Shown: positions 7,507 through 15,906 of the stretch, piece by piece | Layout: each line of letters opens with the position of its first letter | Numbering within the stretch: position 1 is the first letter of the stretch | Source: an uncultured Paracoccaceae bacterium | Lineage (GTDB): Bacteria > Pseudomonadota > Alphaproteobacteria > Rhodobacterales > Rhodobacteraceae | Assembly (NCBI GenBank): GCA_937927675.1 | Contig: CALBSG010000136.1 | Coordinates: 1 to 50,234 of the forward strand | Direction: 5' to 3' | Length of the DNA: 50,234 nucleotides | Position numbers and translations under genes: made by a program | Notes under the pieces: model-generated | What the model was told of the DNA's origin: nothing | What the model saw: only the letters and a program-made list of their open reading frames with translations | The model's database searches: none

Positions 7507-8124
7507 TCAGGCTTCGTATTTTTCCAAGAACGCCTCGGCCTTCAGGCTGCGAAAATCCATCAGCGCCGCACGCAGCGCGTCATGCTCCCAATCCCACCAT
7601 GCCAATGCCAAAAGCCGCGCAATCACCGCATCGGAAAACCGGGCGCGCAAAGGTTGGGCAGGGCAGCCTGCGACGATCATAAAGGGCGCGATATCCTTTG
7701 TGACCACAGCCCCCGATGCGACAATGGCCCCGATGCCCAACGTCACCTCGGGCTTGATGATCGCGCCGTGACCAATCCAGCAATCGGCACCCAGTGTGGT
7801 GCGTCGCGCTGCGCGGGCGGAGAAGAAATCCGCATCATCCTCGACATCGTCCCAATAGTAGCTGGAGCGATAGAGAAAATGATGCTGGGCGGCATTGGCA
7901 AAGGGGTGGTCGGTTGGCCCGATGCGCGTCATCGCGGCGATATTGGCAAACTTGCCCACGGTGGTATTGGCGATATCGGCAATCCGGTCGCAATAGGCGT
8001 AGTCTTCAAAGGTGGAATTGATGACACGAGAGGCTGTGCCAACCTCGCACCAGCGCCCGAATTGGCTGTTCACAATCTCGCAGCCGTCATGCAGCAAGGG
8101 CGCAGTCGGTGACAGTTTCACCAT
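7507..8124 (-). CDS. Phosphonate-locus hexapeptide-repeat acyltransferase
   Basis: Left-handed beta-helix acyltransferase of 205 residues, similar to the transferase family found in many phn clusters (chloramphenicol/xenobiotic acetyltransferase type). The imperfect hexapeptide repeats run from about residue 18 (CEIVNSQFGRWCEVG) to 165, with the late turn CWIGHGAIIKPEVTLGIGAIVASGAVVTKD. The likely active histidine is in TDHPFA (about residue 72). The gene follows phnE2 by one base on the minus strand, so it belongs to the importer operon. A role in acetylating aminoalkyl phosphonates, like PhnO, is inference. Confidence 0.85.
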   Translation of the reverse strand: MVKLSPTAPLLHDGCEIVNSQFGRWCEVGTASRVINSTFEDYAYCDRIADIANTTVGKFANIAAMTRIGPTDHPFANAAQHHFLYRSSYYWDDVEDDADFFSARAARRTTLGADCWIGHGAIIKPEVTLGIGAIVASGAVVTKDIAPFMIVAGCPAQPLRARFSDAVIARLLALAWWDWEHDALRAALMDFRSLKAEAFLEKYEA

Positions 8125-8125
8125 G

Positions 8126-9445
8126 TTACGCCCCCTTGATCAGTTTGCGCCGCAGCCAGCCCGACAGGCTGTCCATCAGCATGACCATCAGGACGATCAG
8201 CACCATGTAATAGGCGACCTCCTCCCAGTCCTTTTGGGTGATGATGGCTTGCGTCAGCAAAAGCCCGATGCCGCCGCCGACGATGGCCCCGATCACCGTG
8301 GCGCTGCGGGTGTTGGATTCCAGATAGTAAAGCACCTGCGCCAAGAGCACCGGCATGATCTGCGGGATCACCCCGAACCGCGCGCGTTGCAGGCTGTTCG
8401 CGCCGGTGGACCGGATACCTTCCACCTGTTTTTCGTCAATATTTTCCAAGGCTTCTGAGAACATCTTGCCGAAGGATCCGGTATCGGTCACCGCAATGGC
8501 GATGGCCCCCGTCATCGGCCCCGGCCCAAAGGCGCGCGACAAGATGACGGTCCAGATCAGCCCATCCACCCCGCGGATAAAGTCGAACACCCGCCGCGCA
8601 ACAAAGCGCAAGGGCCCCAGCGGCATGAAGTTGCGGGCGGCCAGAAAGCCCAAAGGCAGGGCGACGATAGCGGCCGTCAGGGTGCCCAGAAAGGCCATCA
8701 GGATGGTTTCAAACATCGCCCAAGCCACATCGCCGTGACGCCACATTTTATTGGTCCAGAACTCGGCGAGCATGAACCCAAAATTCGTCCGCGCCGGATC
8801 GACACGCTTGTCCCAAAGCGCCAGCGCCGCAAGCTCACCAAAACCCTTGCCATAAAACGGGCTGTCGAGGGTGAAGAACCACAGCTCCCAGCCCGGTTCA
8901 TATTTGAAGGTTTCCACCTTCGAGCGGGAATAGCTGAAACGGCCCGCGTCAGTGGTCACCGAAACCTTGTTGTCCGATACCGAAATCCAGTCTGGAATAG
9001 GCTGTGGCGTGGTCAGAACCGGACGCCCGCCCACGGGGCGAATGTCGATCAGGCCATAGCCCGGCACGGTATAACGCGCGCCAGCCGCGTCATAGGTCAC
9101 CAGATGCCCGCCCCCCAGATCAACGCGCGTCACGCCGCCGGTGATGGCGACCCAATCGGGCAGCATGCCGGCGGGATAGGTGCCCTTGGCCTCGCCTTCG
9201 ATGGCGACGACAACCTTGCCGCTGCGATTGTCACGGGTGACATGCGTCTTGTGCGACCAAAAGTCCGACAGCAGGATCGCGGCATTGTCCGCCCTGGCCT
9301 TTTGCCACAGGCCCGGCAAATCAAAGCTGATCGCGGCATAGGTCAGATAGGCCAAAATCAGCAGCGGCACGGCAAAGGCCATGCGGCGCTTGCTGGCGAA
9401 ACGTGCGGTGACCGTGTCGGCCAGCGTCAGGGTGGCAGCAGTCAT
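8126..9445 (-). CDS. phnE: PhnE2, phosphonate ABC transporter permease with extra periplasmic domain
   Basis: Inner-membrane permease of the phosphonate importer, 439 residues, against about 260-290 for ordinary PhnE. After a first membrane segment (about residues 20-40) comes a polar insert of roughly 150 residues, rich in beta-type sequence (VVVAIEGEAKGTYPAGM, RFSYSRSKVETFKYEPGWE), then the normal transmembrane domain with the coupling motif EALENIDEKQVEGIRSTGA. The insert is expected on the periplasmic side. The gene is three bases downstream of phnE1, so the two permeases probably form the heterodimeric channel for PhnC and PhnD. Confidence 0.92.
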   Translation of the reverse strand: MTAATLTLADTVTARFASKRRMAFAVPLLILAYLTYAAISFDLPGLWQKARADNAAILLSDFWSHKTHVTRDNRSGKVVVAIEGEAKGTYPAGMLPDWVAITGGVTRVDLGGGHLVTYDAAGARYTVPGYGLIDIRPVGGRPVLTTPQPIPDWISVSDNKVSVTTDAGRFSYSRSKVETFKYEPGWELWFFTLDSPFYGKGFGELAALALWDKRVDPARTNFGFMLAEFWTNKMWRHGDVAWAMFETILMAFLGTLTAAIVALPLGFLAARNFMPLGPLRFVARRVFDFIRGVDGLIWTVILSRAFGPGPMTGAIAIAVTDTGSFGKMFSEALENIDEKQVEGIRSTGANSLQRARFGVIPQIMPVLLAQVLYYLESNTRSATVIGAIVGGGIGLLLTQAIITQKDWEEVAYYMVLIVLMVMLMDSLSGWLRRKLIKGA

Positions 9446-9448
9446 GGC

Positions 9449-10327
9449 TTAGTTTCCCTTCACCAGCTTGTGGCGGAAATGGTCCGAGATGCGGTCAATC
9501 ACGACGATGGACAGGAACAGCAGAAGGAAAATCGCCACCACTTGGTCATAGCGCCCCTGCCCCCATTGCATGGCAATCTTGAGGTCATGGCCAATGCCGC
9601 CCTCACCGACAAAGCCCAGAATGGCGCTGGCGCGGACGTTGATTTCAAAGCGCAGCAGCGCATAGGACAGCCAGTTTGGGGCCACTTGCGGGATGATCCC
9701 CAACCACATGCGCTGCCCCCAAGTTGCCCCCACCGAGGCCAGCCCTTCGACCGGCTTCAGATCGGCGTTTTCGGCAACTTCGGAAAACATCTTGCCCAAG
9801 GCGCCGCCGGTATGCAGCGCGATGGCGATGACGGCGGGGACTGGGCCACCGCCAATGACATAGATCAGCACCAGTGCGATTACGATTTCAGGAATGGCGC
9901 GCAAGGCGTCCATCGTGCGGCGAAAGAGCGGAATGGCCCGCGGCCAGCGCGCCAGCCCGCGCGTCGCCAGCAAAGACAGCGCCATCGCCGCGAGCGCGCC
10001 CATAAGCGTGGCCACGGCGGCAATATTCAGGGTTTCGATCAGCGCCGGGACATGTTCCCAGATCAGGGCCGGAATTTTGGCACGGTTGGCCCAGGCCTCA
10101 GAAATCACCTCGGCGGGAAAGTCGATGACCTGCGGCAGGCCATCCCAAAAACCGCCTGCGTTGCGTTCATCCGCCATGATCCAGCCCGAGGCCATCAGCC
10201 CGGCAAAAAGGACCAGCAAGATGCCGCCATACGTTCGTTTGCGACGAACCATCTCAAGATAGGCCTCGCGGCTGTCGGCCATATTGGGGCGCCGCCCCGG
10301 TTCCGGCCCGAAGGCAATATCCACCAT
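9449..10327 (-). CDS. phnE: PhnE1, phosphonate ABC transporter permease
   Basis: Inner-membrane permease, about 292 residues. One membrane segment near the N-terminus (GGILLVLFAGLMASGW) is followed by the permease domain, with the coupling motif EVAENADLKPVEGLASVGA that contacts PhnC. The start at 10327 (MVDIAFG) is preferred because GGGG lies seven bases ahead. A longer form from 10384 (MTDRRAP), only six bases after the phnD stop, and a shorter one from 10282 (MADSREAY) are possible. It lies between phnD and phnE2 in the importer operon. Confidence 0.92.
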   Translation of the reverse strand: MVDIAFGPEPGRRPNMADSREAYLEMVRRKRTYGGILLVLFAGLMASGWIMADERNAGGFWDGLPQVIDFPAEVISEAWANRAKIPALIWEHVPALIETLNIAAVATLMGALAAMALSLLATRGLARWPRAIPLFRRTMDALRAIPEIVIALVLIYVIGGGPVPAVIAIALHTGGALGKMFSEVAENADLKPVEGLASVGATWGQRMWLGIIPQVAPNWLSYALLRFEINVRASAILGFVGEGGIGHDLKIAMQWGQGRYDQVVAIFLLLFLSIVVIDRISDHFRHKLVKGN

Positions 10328-10390
10328 CTGATCCCCGCAAGAAAATTGCCGGACCCCCACGACGGGGGCCCGGCGATCCGTCATGAAAAC

Positions 10391-11290
10391 TTATTGGCCT
10401 TCTTGCAGCTTGCGGGCAGCAAGAACGCCCTCAAACGCGGCGTGTTCAACCGGGATGAAATCCTTGGCGTCACCGGCGGCGACGGCATAGGCGCATTCTT
10501 TGTCGGTTTCCCACAGATCGGCGGTCAGTGCGGTGACCTTATCCTTGACGTCCTGCGGCAGAGCCTTGCGCACCACCATCGGACCTTCGGGGATCATGGC
10601 CGAGCGCCAGATCTCGACGAGGTTGTTCATGTCGACCAGACCCGCATCGGCAGCCTTGCGGAAGGCGCCCGAATTGTAGCCGTCCTCCCAATTGCCAAGC
10701 CCGTCTGCCCAGGAAACACCCGCGTCGAAATCGCCATTGGCGACGCCGACGATGGTCTGCTCATGGCCGCCCGACATTTTCACTTCGGAAAAGTAGTCTT
10801 CGAGCTTGCCATATTTCGCGGTCAGCTCGGCACCGGGAACCAGATAGCCAGAGGTCGAGTTCGGATCAGCAAAGGCAAAGACCTTACCCTTGGCATCGTC
10901 CATGCTGGCGATACCGGTGTCCTTGCGGGCAAAGCCGATCGAATAATAGCCGGTCGAGCCATCAGCGTTCTGCTTGGTCAGCTTGATCTCAACCGCTTCG
11001 GGATCGGTCAGATAGATCTTGGCGTAAGCCGAAGCGCCCAACCACGCATAATCCAGCGTGCCGCCGAGCAGGCCCTGAATCACGCCGTCATAGTCGGCCG
11101 GGGTGAACAGCTTGACCGGAACGCCAAGCGCCTCTTCCATCTTGACACGGAAGCACTCGTTCGAGGTCATGCGGTCTTGGGCGTTTTCACCGCCGAGGAT
11201 CCCGATATTGAACTCTTTGATCGCCTCCTGCGCGTGAACCGCGCCCGACAGGGCAGAGGTGGCAGCAAGGGCGAGAAGCAGCTTTTTCAT
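10391..11290 (-). CDS. phnD: PhnD, phosphonate-binding periplasmic protein
   Basis: Substrate-binding protein of the phosphonate ABC importer, 299 residues. A Sec signal peptide MKKLLLALAATSALSGAVHA with an AxA cleavage site opens the protein. Family residues include the segment LLGGTLDYAWLGASAYAKIY and DPNSTSGYLVPGAELTAKYG, the phosphonate-contacting SxSG-type loop. The start at 11290 has GGAG seven bases ahead; an ATG four codons upstream lacks spacing. It lies 43 bases after phnC, and the gap includes only the ribosome binding site. Confidence 0.96.
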   Translation of the reverse strand: MKKLLLALAATSALSGAVHAQEAIKEFNIGILGGENAQDRMTSNECFRVKMEEALGVPVKLFTPADYDGVIQGLLGGTLDYAWLGASAYAKIYLTDPEAVEIKLTKQNADGSTGYYSIGFARKDTGIASMDDAKGKVFAFADPNSTSGYLVPGAELTAKYGKLEDYFSEVKMSGGHEQTIVGVANGDFDAGVSWADGLGNWEDGYNSGAFRKAADAGLVDMNNLVEIWRSAMIPEGPMVVRKALPQDVKDKVTALTADLWETDKECAYAVAAGDAKDFIPVEHAAFEGVLAARKLQEGQ

Positions 11291-11333
11291 GGGTTTCTCC
11301 ATGGAGGGTTATGGCCCGATCCGGGCCGGGACA

Positions 11334-12152
11334 TCAGGCCAGCATCGCCTGCGCATAGGCGCGGTCAGCGGTGGTGTCGGCCGGAATGGCGGTTGAGGTG
11401 GCAGCCTCGTTAAAGGTCGCATCGGCGCCGTAAATGTCGCGGGCGACCCCGGTGGACAGTTGATCCGGCGTGCCATCAAAGACGATGCGCCCGTCGCGCA
11501 TGCCGATCACCCGGTCACAATAACGCCGCGCAGTGTCCAGCGTGTGCAGGTTGGCGATGACCATCCGGCCATCTTCGACGTTGATGCGCTTCAGCGTATC
11601 CATCACGACCTGCGCGTTCATCGGATCAAGGCTGGCGATCGGCTCGTCCGCAAGGATCACCTTGGGATCTTGCATCAAGGCGCGAGCAATCGCCACGCGC
11701 TGCTGCTGGCCGCCTGACAAGGCCTCGGCCCGTTTCGGGGCTTGTTCGGAAATGCCAAGCCGCTCGAGAATATCCAGCGCTTTCAGGATGTCGGCGCGGG
11801 GCCACAGGTTGAACAGGGTCTGCAAGCTGGACCGGCGGTTCAAAATGCCATGCAGCACGTTCGAGGCCACATCCATGCGCGGCACAAGATTGAACTGCTG
11901 AAAGATCATCGCGCATTGCGATTGCCAAGCCCGCGCCTGCGCCCCCTTGAGCGCCAGCACATTACGACCCTCAACAAGGATTTCGCCCCCGCTGGCATCG
12001 GTCAGCCGGTTCATCATGCGAAGGAAGGTGGACTTGCCCGCCCCCGACCGGCCGATAATGCCGACAAAGGCCGGACCATCGACGGAAAAGCTTGCGCGGT
12101 CGACGGCGGCCTTGGTGCCGAACATCCGCGTTACGGCTTTGACTTCCAACAT
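11334..12152 (-). CDS. phnC: PhnC, phosphonate importer ATPase
   Basis: Cytoplasmic ATPase that drives the PhnD-PhnE importer, 272 residues. Motifs are Walker A GRSGAGKST, the Q-loop MIFQQFNLVPRMD, signature LSGGQQQRVAIAR, Walker B VILADEPIASLDP and the switch histidine in NLHTLD. The start MLEVKAV is chosen for the GGGGG ahead of it; the longer frame upstream has no homology. The ribosome binding site is partly inside a hairpin (12161-12185). It is the first gene of the phnC-D-E1-E2-transferase operon. Confidence 0.95.
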   Translation of the reverse strand: MLEVKAVTRMFGTKAAVDRASFSVDGPAFVGIIGRSGAGKSTFLRMMNRLTDASGGEILVEGRNVLALKGAQARAWQSQCAMIFQQFNLVPRMDVASNVLHGILNRRSSLQTLFNLWPRADILKALDILERLGISEQAPKRAEALSGGQQQRVAIARALMQDPKVILADEPIASLDPMNAQVVMDTLKRINVEDGRMVIANLHTLDTARRYCDRVIGMRDGRIVFDGTPDQLSTGVARDIYGADATFNEAATSTAIPADTTADRAYAQAMLA

Positions 12153-12160
12153 CTGGCACC

Positions 12161-12185
12161 CCCTGCAACCTTGGTTGCTGCAGGG
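12161..12185 (-). promoter_or_regulatory. Hairpin overlapping the phnC ribosome binding site
   Basis: On the minus strand CCCTGC and GCAACC pair with GGTTGC and AGGG around a short AA loop, giving a stem of about ten pairs with a two-base bulge. The 3' arm runs directly into the GGGGG used as the phnC Shine-Dalgarno, nine bases before the ATG. It could modulate phnC translation or be the tail of an upstream terminator; there is no U-tract. Confidence 0.45.
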
Positions 12186-12220
12186 ATAGCGGTGTTTCAT
12201 GACAGCGTGTTTGCGGCCCC

Positions 12221-12238
12221 ATGAAGGTTCCGTGACGC
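12221..12238 (-). promoter_or_regulatory. Possible Pho box upstream of phnC
   Basis: On the minus strand GCGTCAC-GGAA-CCTTCAT, two half-sites 11 bases apart with partial matches to CTGTCAT. A further perfect half-site CTGTCAT lies downstream at 12199-12205. The site is about 70 bases ahead of the phnC start. Position and period fit PhoB control, the match itself is moderate. Confidence 0.4.
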
Positions 12239-12246
12239 TGCCGCCT

Positions 12247-13146
12247 TCACCATTTGATATGGCTGGGCCAGACAAAAACCTCATCGGGATCCGCCAATTC
12301 TGGCCCTGCCAATTCCATACAGCGGCGGCGCAGGGTTTCGGCAATGCGCGACCGGTCCAGCTGGCGCAACGTTGCGCTGGAGATCGGCGCGCCCACGGTC
12401 AGCGCAACAGACCGCCCCATGCGACGACGCGTCTCGTGAAAGATCAGTGCCAAACGCAGCGGGTAAGACGAATGGCTGGCAATCTGGAAAAGGCGCGAGT
12501 TCTGGCCATGGAAATGCAGCGGCAAGGTCGTGACCCCCGGCAAGGTTGCCAAGCGCCCGACAAAGGGATGCCAAGGCGCATCGACGGCAGCCCCCTTGAT
12601 CGGACGGTTCGCCGTGGCAATGCCGCCCGCTGGGAAAATCGCCACCACCTTGCCCGCCGCCAAAAGATCCACCGCCCGCCGTCTGGTTTCCCCCGTCAAA
12701 CGCCGGGCCTCGGCTGTGCCGGAAAAATCGACGGGCAAAAGATGGGGCTCCACCTCGGGCACCCGGCACAAAAGGCTGTTTGTCATGATCGCCACATTGC
12801 CGCGCAAAGCCATGCCGAAATGGCCAAGGGTCAGCCCATCGACAATGCCAAACGGATGGTTCGCCACCAGCAAAAGCCCGCCCTCGCGCGGCAGGTTTTG
12901 CAGATGCTCTTTTTGGCGAAGGTCAAGTTGTAGATCCAGAAGCCGCAAAGCCGCTGCGAAAACCGGTTCGTGCTGCGCATGCGGTGACCCCGCCCAATCC
13001 GTGTAAAGCGCGCGCAAACGCGGCTGGCCAGACAGGCGTTCGACCATGCGGATCAACTTGCGCCGCAGAATGGGTTGGCCGGGATGCGAATAACTTAGGT
13101 CAAGCTGACGGTCCGAGGGGGCGAAGTCTGCAACACTGTCAAGCAT
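12247..13146 (-). CDS. Lysophospholipid acyltransferase family protein
   Basis: PlsC-like membrane-associated acyltransferase of 299 residues. The acyltransferase core is visible: motif I in LLVANHPFGIVDG (catalytic His and Asp, about residues 95-101), motif III in VAIFPAGGIATANRP and a following PWHPFVGRLA. Proteins of this type acylate lysophospholipids or ornithine lipid precursors; the second possibility fits the family found in Rhodobacteraceae (OlsA/hemolysin-like), but I cannot settle the acceptor. No signal peptide is seen. It is 95 bases upstream of phnC on the same strand, with separate regulatory sites between. Confidence 0.85.
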   Translation of the reverse strand: MLDSVADFAPSDRQLDLSYSHPGQPILRRKLIRMVERLSGQPRLRALYTDWAGSPHAQHEPVFAAALRLLDLQLDLRQKEHLQNLPREGGLLLVANHPFGIVDGLTLGHFGMALRGNVAIMTNSLLCRVPEVEPHLLPVDFSGTAEARRLTGETRRRAVDLLAAGKVVAIFPAGGIATANRPIKGAAVDAPWHPFVGRLATLPGVTTLPLHFHGQNSRLFQIASHSSYPLRLALIFHETRRRMGRSVALTVGAPISSATLRQLDRSRIAETLRRRCMELAGPELADPDEVFVWPSHIKW

Positions 13147-13503
13147 CGGCGGGCATGTCCTTTAAGAATGGAGCCGCAAGGCAGGACACACCCCAAGAGG
13201 CCGTCGGCACAAAAGGATAGGCGTACTGCTCGGCTGAGTTGCGAACTGACCTGCGAAATAGTCAGGTCATAGCGTTGCTCCACTTGGGTAACGCCTTAAT
13301 GACGCCAAGGCCGCTTTGTGTTTTGGGGCATATCAAGAAGCAAAAGGCGCCGCCTTCGGTGTCCTCTTAGGGTTAGGATCCGATGATCTGCTTGAGGTCG
13401 TTGCCGATGCGAAGTTCAAGCGCCCGAACTGGAGAGGAGGACACCGAGAACTCTGTTCCGGTTGACCGGCGCGCAGGTCGCCCGGATTCGCTAAAGGAAG
13501 TGA
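13147..13503. other. Gene-free stretch next to tRNA-Arg, with an 11-base inverted repeat
   Basis: No convincing gene in 357 bases. TCGGTGTCCTC at 13356-13366 is repeated inverted as GAGGACACCGA at 13437-13447, enclosing 70 bases. On the minus strand the interior reads open for about 25 codons, ending in a stop just outside, which could be the end of a decayed mobile-element gene, but this is not identified. A frame on the plus strand that crosses the tRNA is an antisense artefact. Confidence 0.4.
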
Positions 13504-13580
13504 TGGCGGTCCCGGAAGGATTCGAACCCTCGACCAGCCGCTTAGAAGGCGGCTGCTCTATCCAACTGAGCTACGGGACC
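13504..13580 (-). tRNA. tRNA-Arg (anticodon TCT)
   Basis: The minus strand folds as a full tRNA of 77 nt. The acceptor stem is GGTCCCG with CGGGACC, the D arm has AGCTCAGTTGGATAGAGC, and the anticodon arm AGCCGCCTTCTAAGCGGCT places TCT in the loop. The T arm has GGTTCGAATCC and the encoded 3' end is GCCA. It reads AGA and AGG arginine codons. Confidence 0.97.
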
Positions 13581-13593
13581 ACTCGGGGTTCTT

Positions 13594-14061
13594 TTAGACC
13601 AAGGGTTTGGACATGAAAAGGCTGTTGGGGTCGTTGGTGTAGCCTTCGAACGGGCCACACACCGCGTAGCCCGCGCGGTCGTATAGGGCGCGGGCTGCGA
13701 TGAAGGTGGGTTGCACGCCGGTTTCCAACGACAACCGGGTGACACCAGTGGCCCGCGCTGCCGCTTCGACATGGGCCAGCATGGCTTTGGAAAGCCCCCT
13801 GCCCCGCGCCTCGGTCAGGACATGCATGGACTTGATTTCAGCATGGTCGGGGGTGGACAGGATCTTGAAAGCCCCCATCGCCAGCGGCTGCCCGTCTTCG
13901 CGCGCGACGAAGAAATGCACGGCCGGAATATCCAACTCGGATGCGTCCATCATGTGGATGCTTTCGGGCGGGGTATCGGCGTGCATGTCGGCGGTGTGGC
14001 GTTCAAACAGAAGCGCCAGATCACGGCCGACCGGGGTTTCACGGGCGATGGTGACTGTCAT
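13594..14061 (-). CDS. GNAT-family N-acetyltransferase
   Basis: Cytoplasmic acetyltransferase of 155 residues, of unknown substrate. The GNAT fold is seen from the acetyl-CoA motif MHVLTEARGRGLSKAMLAHVEAAA (R/Q-x-x-G-x-G/A type) and the C-terminal LYDRAGYAVCGPFEGY, with FIAARALYDRAGY resembling the small amino-acid acetyltransferases. The start ATG is three bases after the stop of the DUF2125 gene on the same strand, so the two are likely one transcript. tRNA-Arg follows 13 bases downstream. Confidence 0.88.
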   Translation of the reverse strand: MTVTIARETPVGRDLALLFERHTADMHADTPPESIHMMDASELDIPAVHFFVAREDGQPLAMGAFKILSTPDHAEIKSMHVLTEARGRGLSKAMLAHVEAAARATGVTRLSLETGVQPTFIAARALYDRAGYAVCGPFEGYTNDPNSLFMSKPLV

Positions 14062-14064
14062 ATC

Positions 14065-15525
14065 TTACTGGCCGCCGCCCATCATGTCCTGGCCGTTGAT
14101 CAGAAGACCACCGGTGGCCGTCGTCTCAATCTCCCAGATCAACTCACCATCAACACCGGGTTGCGCCATCATCTTGGCCATTTCCAACATCGGCGCCATT
14201 TCGGCCATGCCCATTTCGGGCGGGCTGGCTTGCAGCGCCTCACCGATCGCATCGATACCGGTCAGACCCAGACGCGCCGTGCCAACCGGCATCGGCGTGG
14301 CAGGACCAACCGACATGGCCCCCTCATAGGTCAGGCGGTAAGCCGGAGCGTTGGTTTCGCCGGGGGCGATGGTGATATCGACCACACCTTCGGGCAGGAC
14401 CGCCGCCATCAACTGGGCGTCAAAATCTGCCGGCGGCGTGCCGCCTGCCGGCAGGTCGAGAAGGCCAAGGCCGAGGCCCACTGCCGCGGCAAGGTCAAAA
14501 CGCGATGCGGTGACATCAAGCGCCAGATCTGACGGCACCAAAGGTGCTGCGAAGGACGGCAAGACGCCCTCGGGCAGGGTCAAGCCTTTCAGGTTGAAGG
14601 CTTCGCGGAACTTGCCATCGGCCACCGCGCCGTTCATGTCGATGGTCACGCCCATTTCTGCCAAACCAACCGGACCCATGGGGGTCGTGACGGCAATATC
14701 TTTGTAAGCCCCGGTCATCTGCAAATTGGCGAACAACGGCATCGCGGCTTCCAAAGCGGTCTTCAGGCCAGCCTTGTCGGACTCGATCAGCGCGGGGTCG
14801 GGATGGGCCACGAAGAAGGCCAAAAGGCCATAGATCCCCGCGGGCTGATACCCGGTCATCCCACCGGTGGCCGAGCCTTCGGCCACGGTTGCGGTGAAGG
14901 CCATCGGCGGCGCACCTTCGCCGCCCGGGAAGGCCATGTCATAGCTCAAGCCGGTGGCGGTGGTGGTGAACTCGCTGTTGACACCCGCATCGCCCGCCGC
15001 AGCGGTGCCATCCATGGTCATCGCGTCTTGCGTCATCTTGACGGTGATTTCGCCTGTATTCGGGTCAGTCTGGGTCTGCTCGCTGACGGTGTCGTTGATT
15101 TCCAGATGATATTCGCTGCTGTCGCCCAGCGCCTCGTCAAAGGTGCCGGTCAGGATGATCTGACCGTAGTCGGTCTTGGTTTTCATCGCGCCGGGGATGT
15201 CATAGGCAAGCGAGGCTGGCTGATCGACCGCATAATCCCAAGTGCCGTCGCCATTGTCCGTCACAATGGCCTCGATCTTTGAAACGGTCGCGGTCAGACC
15301 ACCCTCGGCCGGAATCTTGGCCAGCAACGGGGCGGCGTCAAACGTCACCTTATAGCTGTCATCCTCAACGGCCACGGTCACCACACCTTCGGTGGTGCCG
15401 AGATAGGTCTGGAACACCGAAAGCAGCTTGGCGGCCCCGTCCTCGGTGGCCTCGGCCAAGGCTGTCGTGGACCAGAGGGCCATCGCGCAAGTCAGCGAAA
15501 GCGCCGAGAGGGATTGAACACGCAT
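14065..15525 (-). CDS. DUF2125-type secreted protein
   Basis: Exported protein of 486 residues and unknown function. A Sec signal peptide MRVQSLSALSLTCAMALWSTTALA is followed by long beta-rich repeats typical of the DUF2125 family of alphaproteobacteria, with segments such as FREAFNLKGLTLPEGVLPSF. The C-terminus is glycine and methionine rich (QDMMGGGQ). Composition is acidic with few cysteines, consistent with a periplasmic protein. AAAGGA precedes the start by about six bases. It is followed by the GNAT gene after three bases. Confidence 0.82.
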   Translation of the reverse strand: MRVQSLSALSLTCAMALWSTTALAEATEDGAAKLLSVFQTYLGTTEGVVTVAVEDDSYKVTFDAAPLLAKIPAEGGLTATVSKIEAIVTDNGDGTWDYAVDQPASLAYDIPGAMKTKTDYGQIILTGTFDEALGDSSEYHLEINDTVSEQTQTDPNTGEITVKMTQDAMTMDGTAAAGDAGVNSEFTTTATGLSYDMAFPGGEGAPPMAFTATVAEGSATGGMTGYQPAGIYGLLAFFVAHPDPALIESDKAGLKTALEAAMPLFANLQMTGAYKDIAVTTPMGPVGLAEMGVTIDMNGAVADGKFREAFNLKGLTLPEGVLPSFAAPLVPSDLALDVTASRFDLAAAVGLGLGLLDLPAGGTPPADFDAQLMAAVLPEGVVDITIAPGETNAPAYRLTYEGAMSVGPATPMPVGTARLGLTGIDAIGEALQASPPEMGMAEMAPMLEMAKMMAQPGVDGELIWEIETTATGGLLINGQDMMGGGQ

Positions 15526-15553
15526 CGGAAATCCTTTCAGGCATATATAAATG

Positions 15554-15581
15554 AAAAAACGCCCGCGCCTGCCGCGGGCGT
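15554..15581 (-). terminator. Rho-independent terminator of the ETC-subunit gene
   Basis: Read on the minus strand, a nine-pair perfect stem (ACGCCCGCG with CGCGGGCGT, loop GCAGG) is followed directly by a run of T. It lies just after the stop at 15595 and separates this gene from the DUF2125 gene. Confidence 0.92.
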
Positions 15582-15594
15582 CAGCAAAAAAATG

Positions 15595-15906
15595 TCAGTG
15601 CGTCCAAGCGCCGCGACGGTTCGTCGCAAAATTTTCGCCATAACCACCGGCGCGGACATTATGCTTGCGCGGCTTCGGTTCGACCACATCGACCTCAATG
15701 CCTTTGGACTCAGCATAGGCAAGGGCCGCCTCGCGGCTGTCAAAGCGCAGTTTGACCTGCGTTTGCGTGTCGTTGGACGAGGTCCACCCCATCAATGGGT
15801 CAACCGTGCGTTCGGTCGCCGGAGCATATTCCAGAACCCAAACTTTGGTCTTGCCGACACCCGATTGCATAGCGGTTTTCGCGGGCTGATAAATACGGGC
15901 GCGCAT
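15595..15906 (-). CDS. ETC complex I accessory subunit (NDUFS4-like)
   Basis: Protein of 103 residues, the alphaproteobacterial homologue of the mitochondrial complex I subunit NDUFS4/18 kDa. It starts MRARIYQPAKTAMQSG and keeps the family blocks WVLEYAP, DPLMGWTSSNDTQTQVKLRF and FDSREAALAYAESKGI, ending NFATNRRGAWTH. It stabilises the peripheral arm of respiratory complex I. AAGGGAG lies nine bases before the ATG, and a terminator follows directly, so it is a single-gene transcript. Confidence 0.95.
   Translation of the reverse strand: MRARIYQPAKTAMQSGVGKTKVWVLEYAPATERTVDPLMGWTSSNDTQTQVKLRFDSREAALAYAESKGIEVDVVEPKPRKHNVRAGGYGENFATNRRGAWTH

Noticed and set aside
8735..11413. Long plus-strand open frame of 892 codons across phnE2, phnE1 and phnD
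   Set aside because: Antisense shadow caused by high GC. The minus strand has complete, recognisable proteins here and the plus-strand translation resembles nothing.
13383..13616. Short plus-strand protein with VPEGFEPSTSRLEGGCSI
   Set aside because: This well-known peptide arises from translating the antisense strand of a tRNA gene, here tRNA-Arg.
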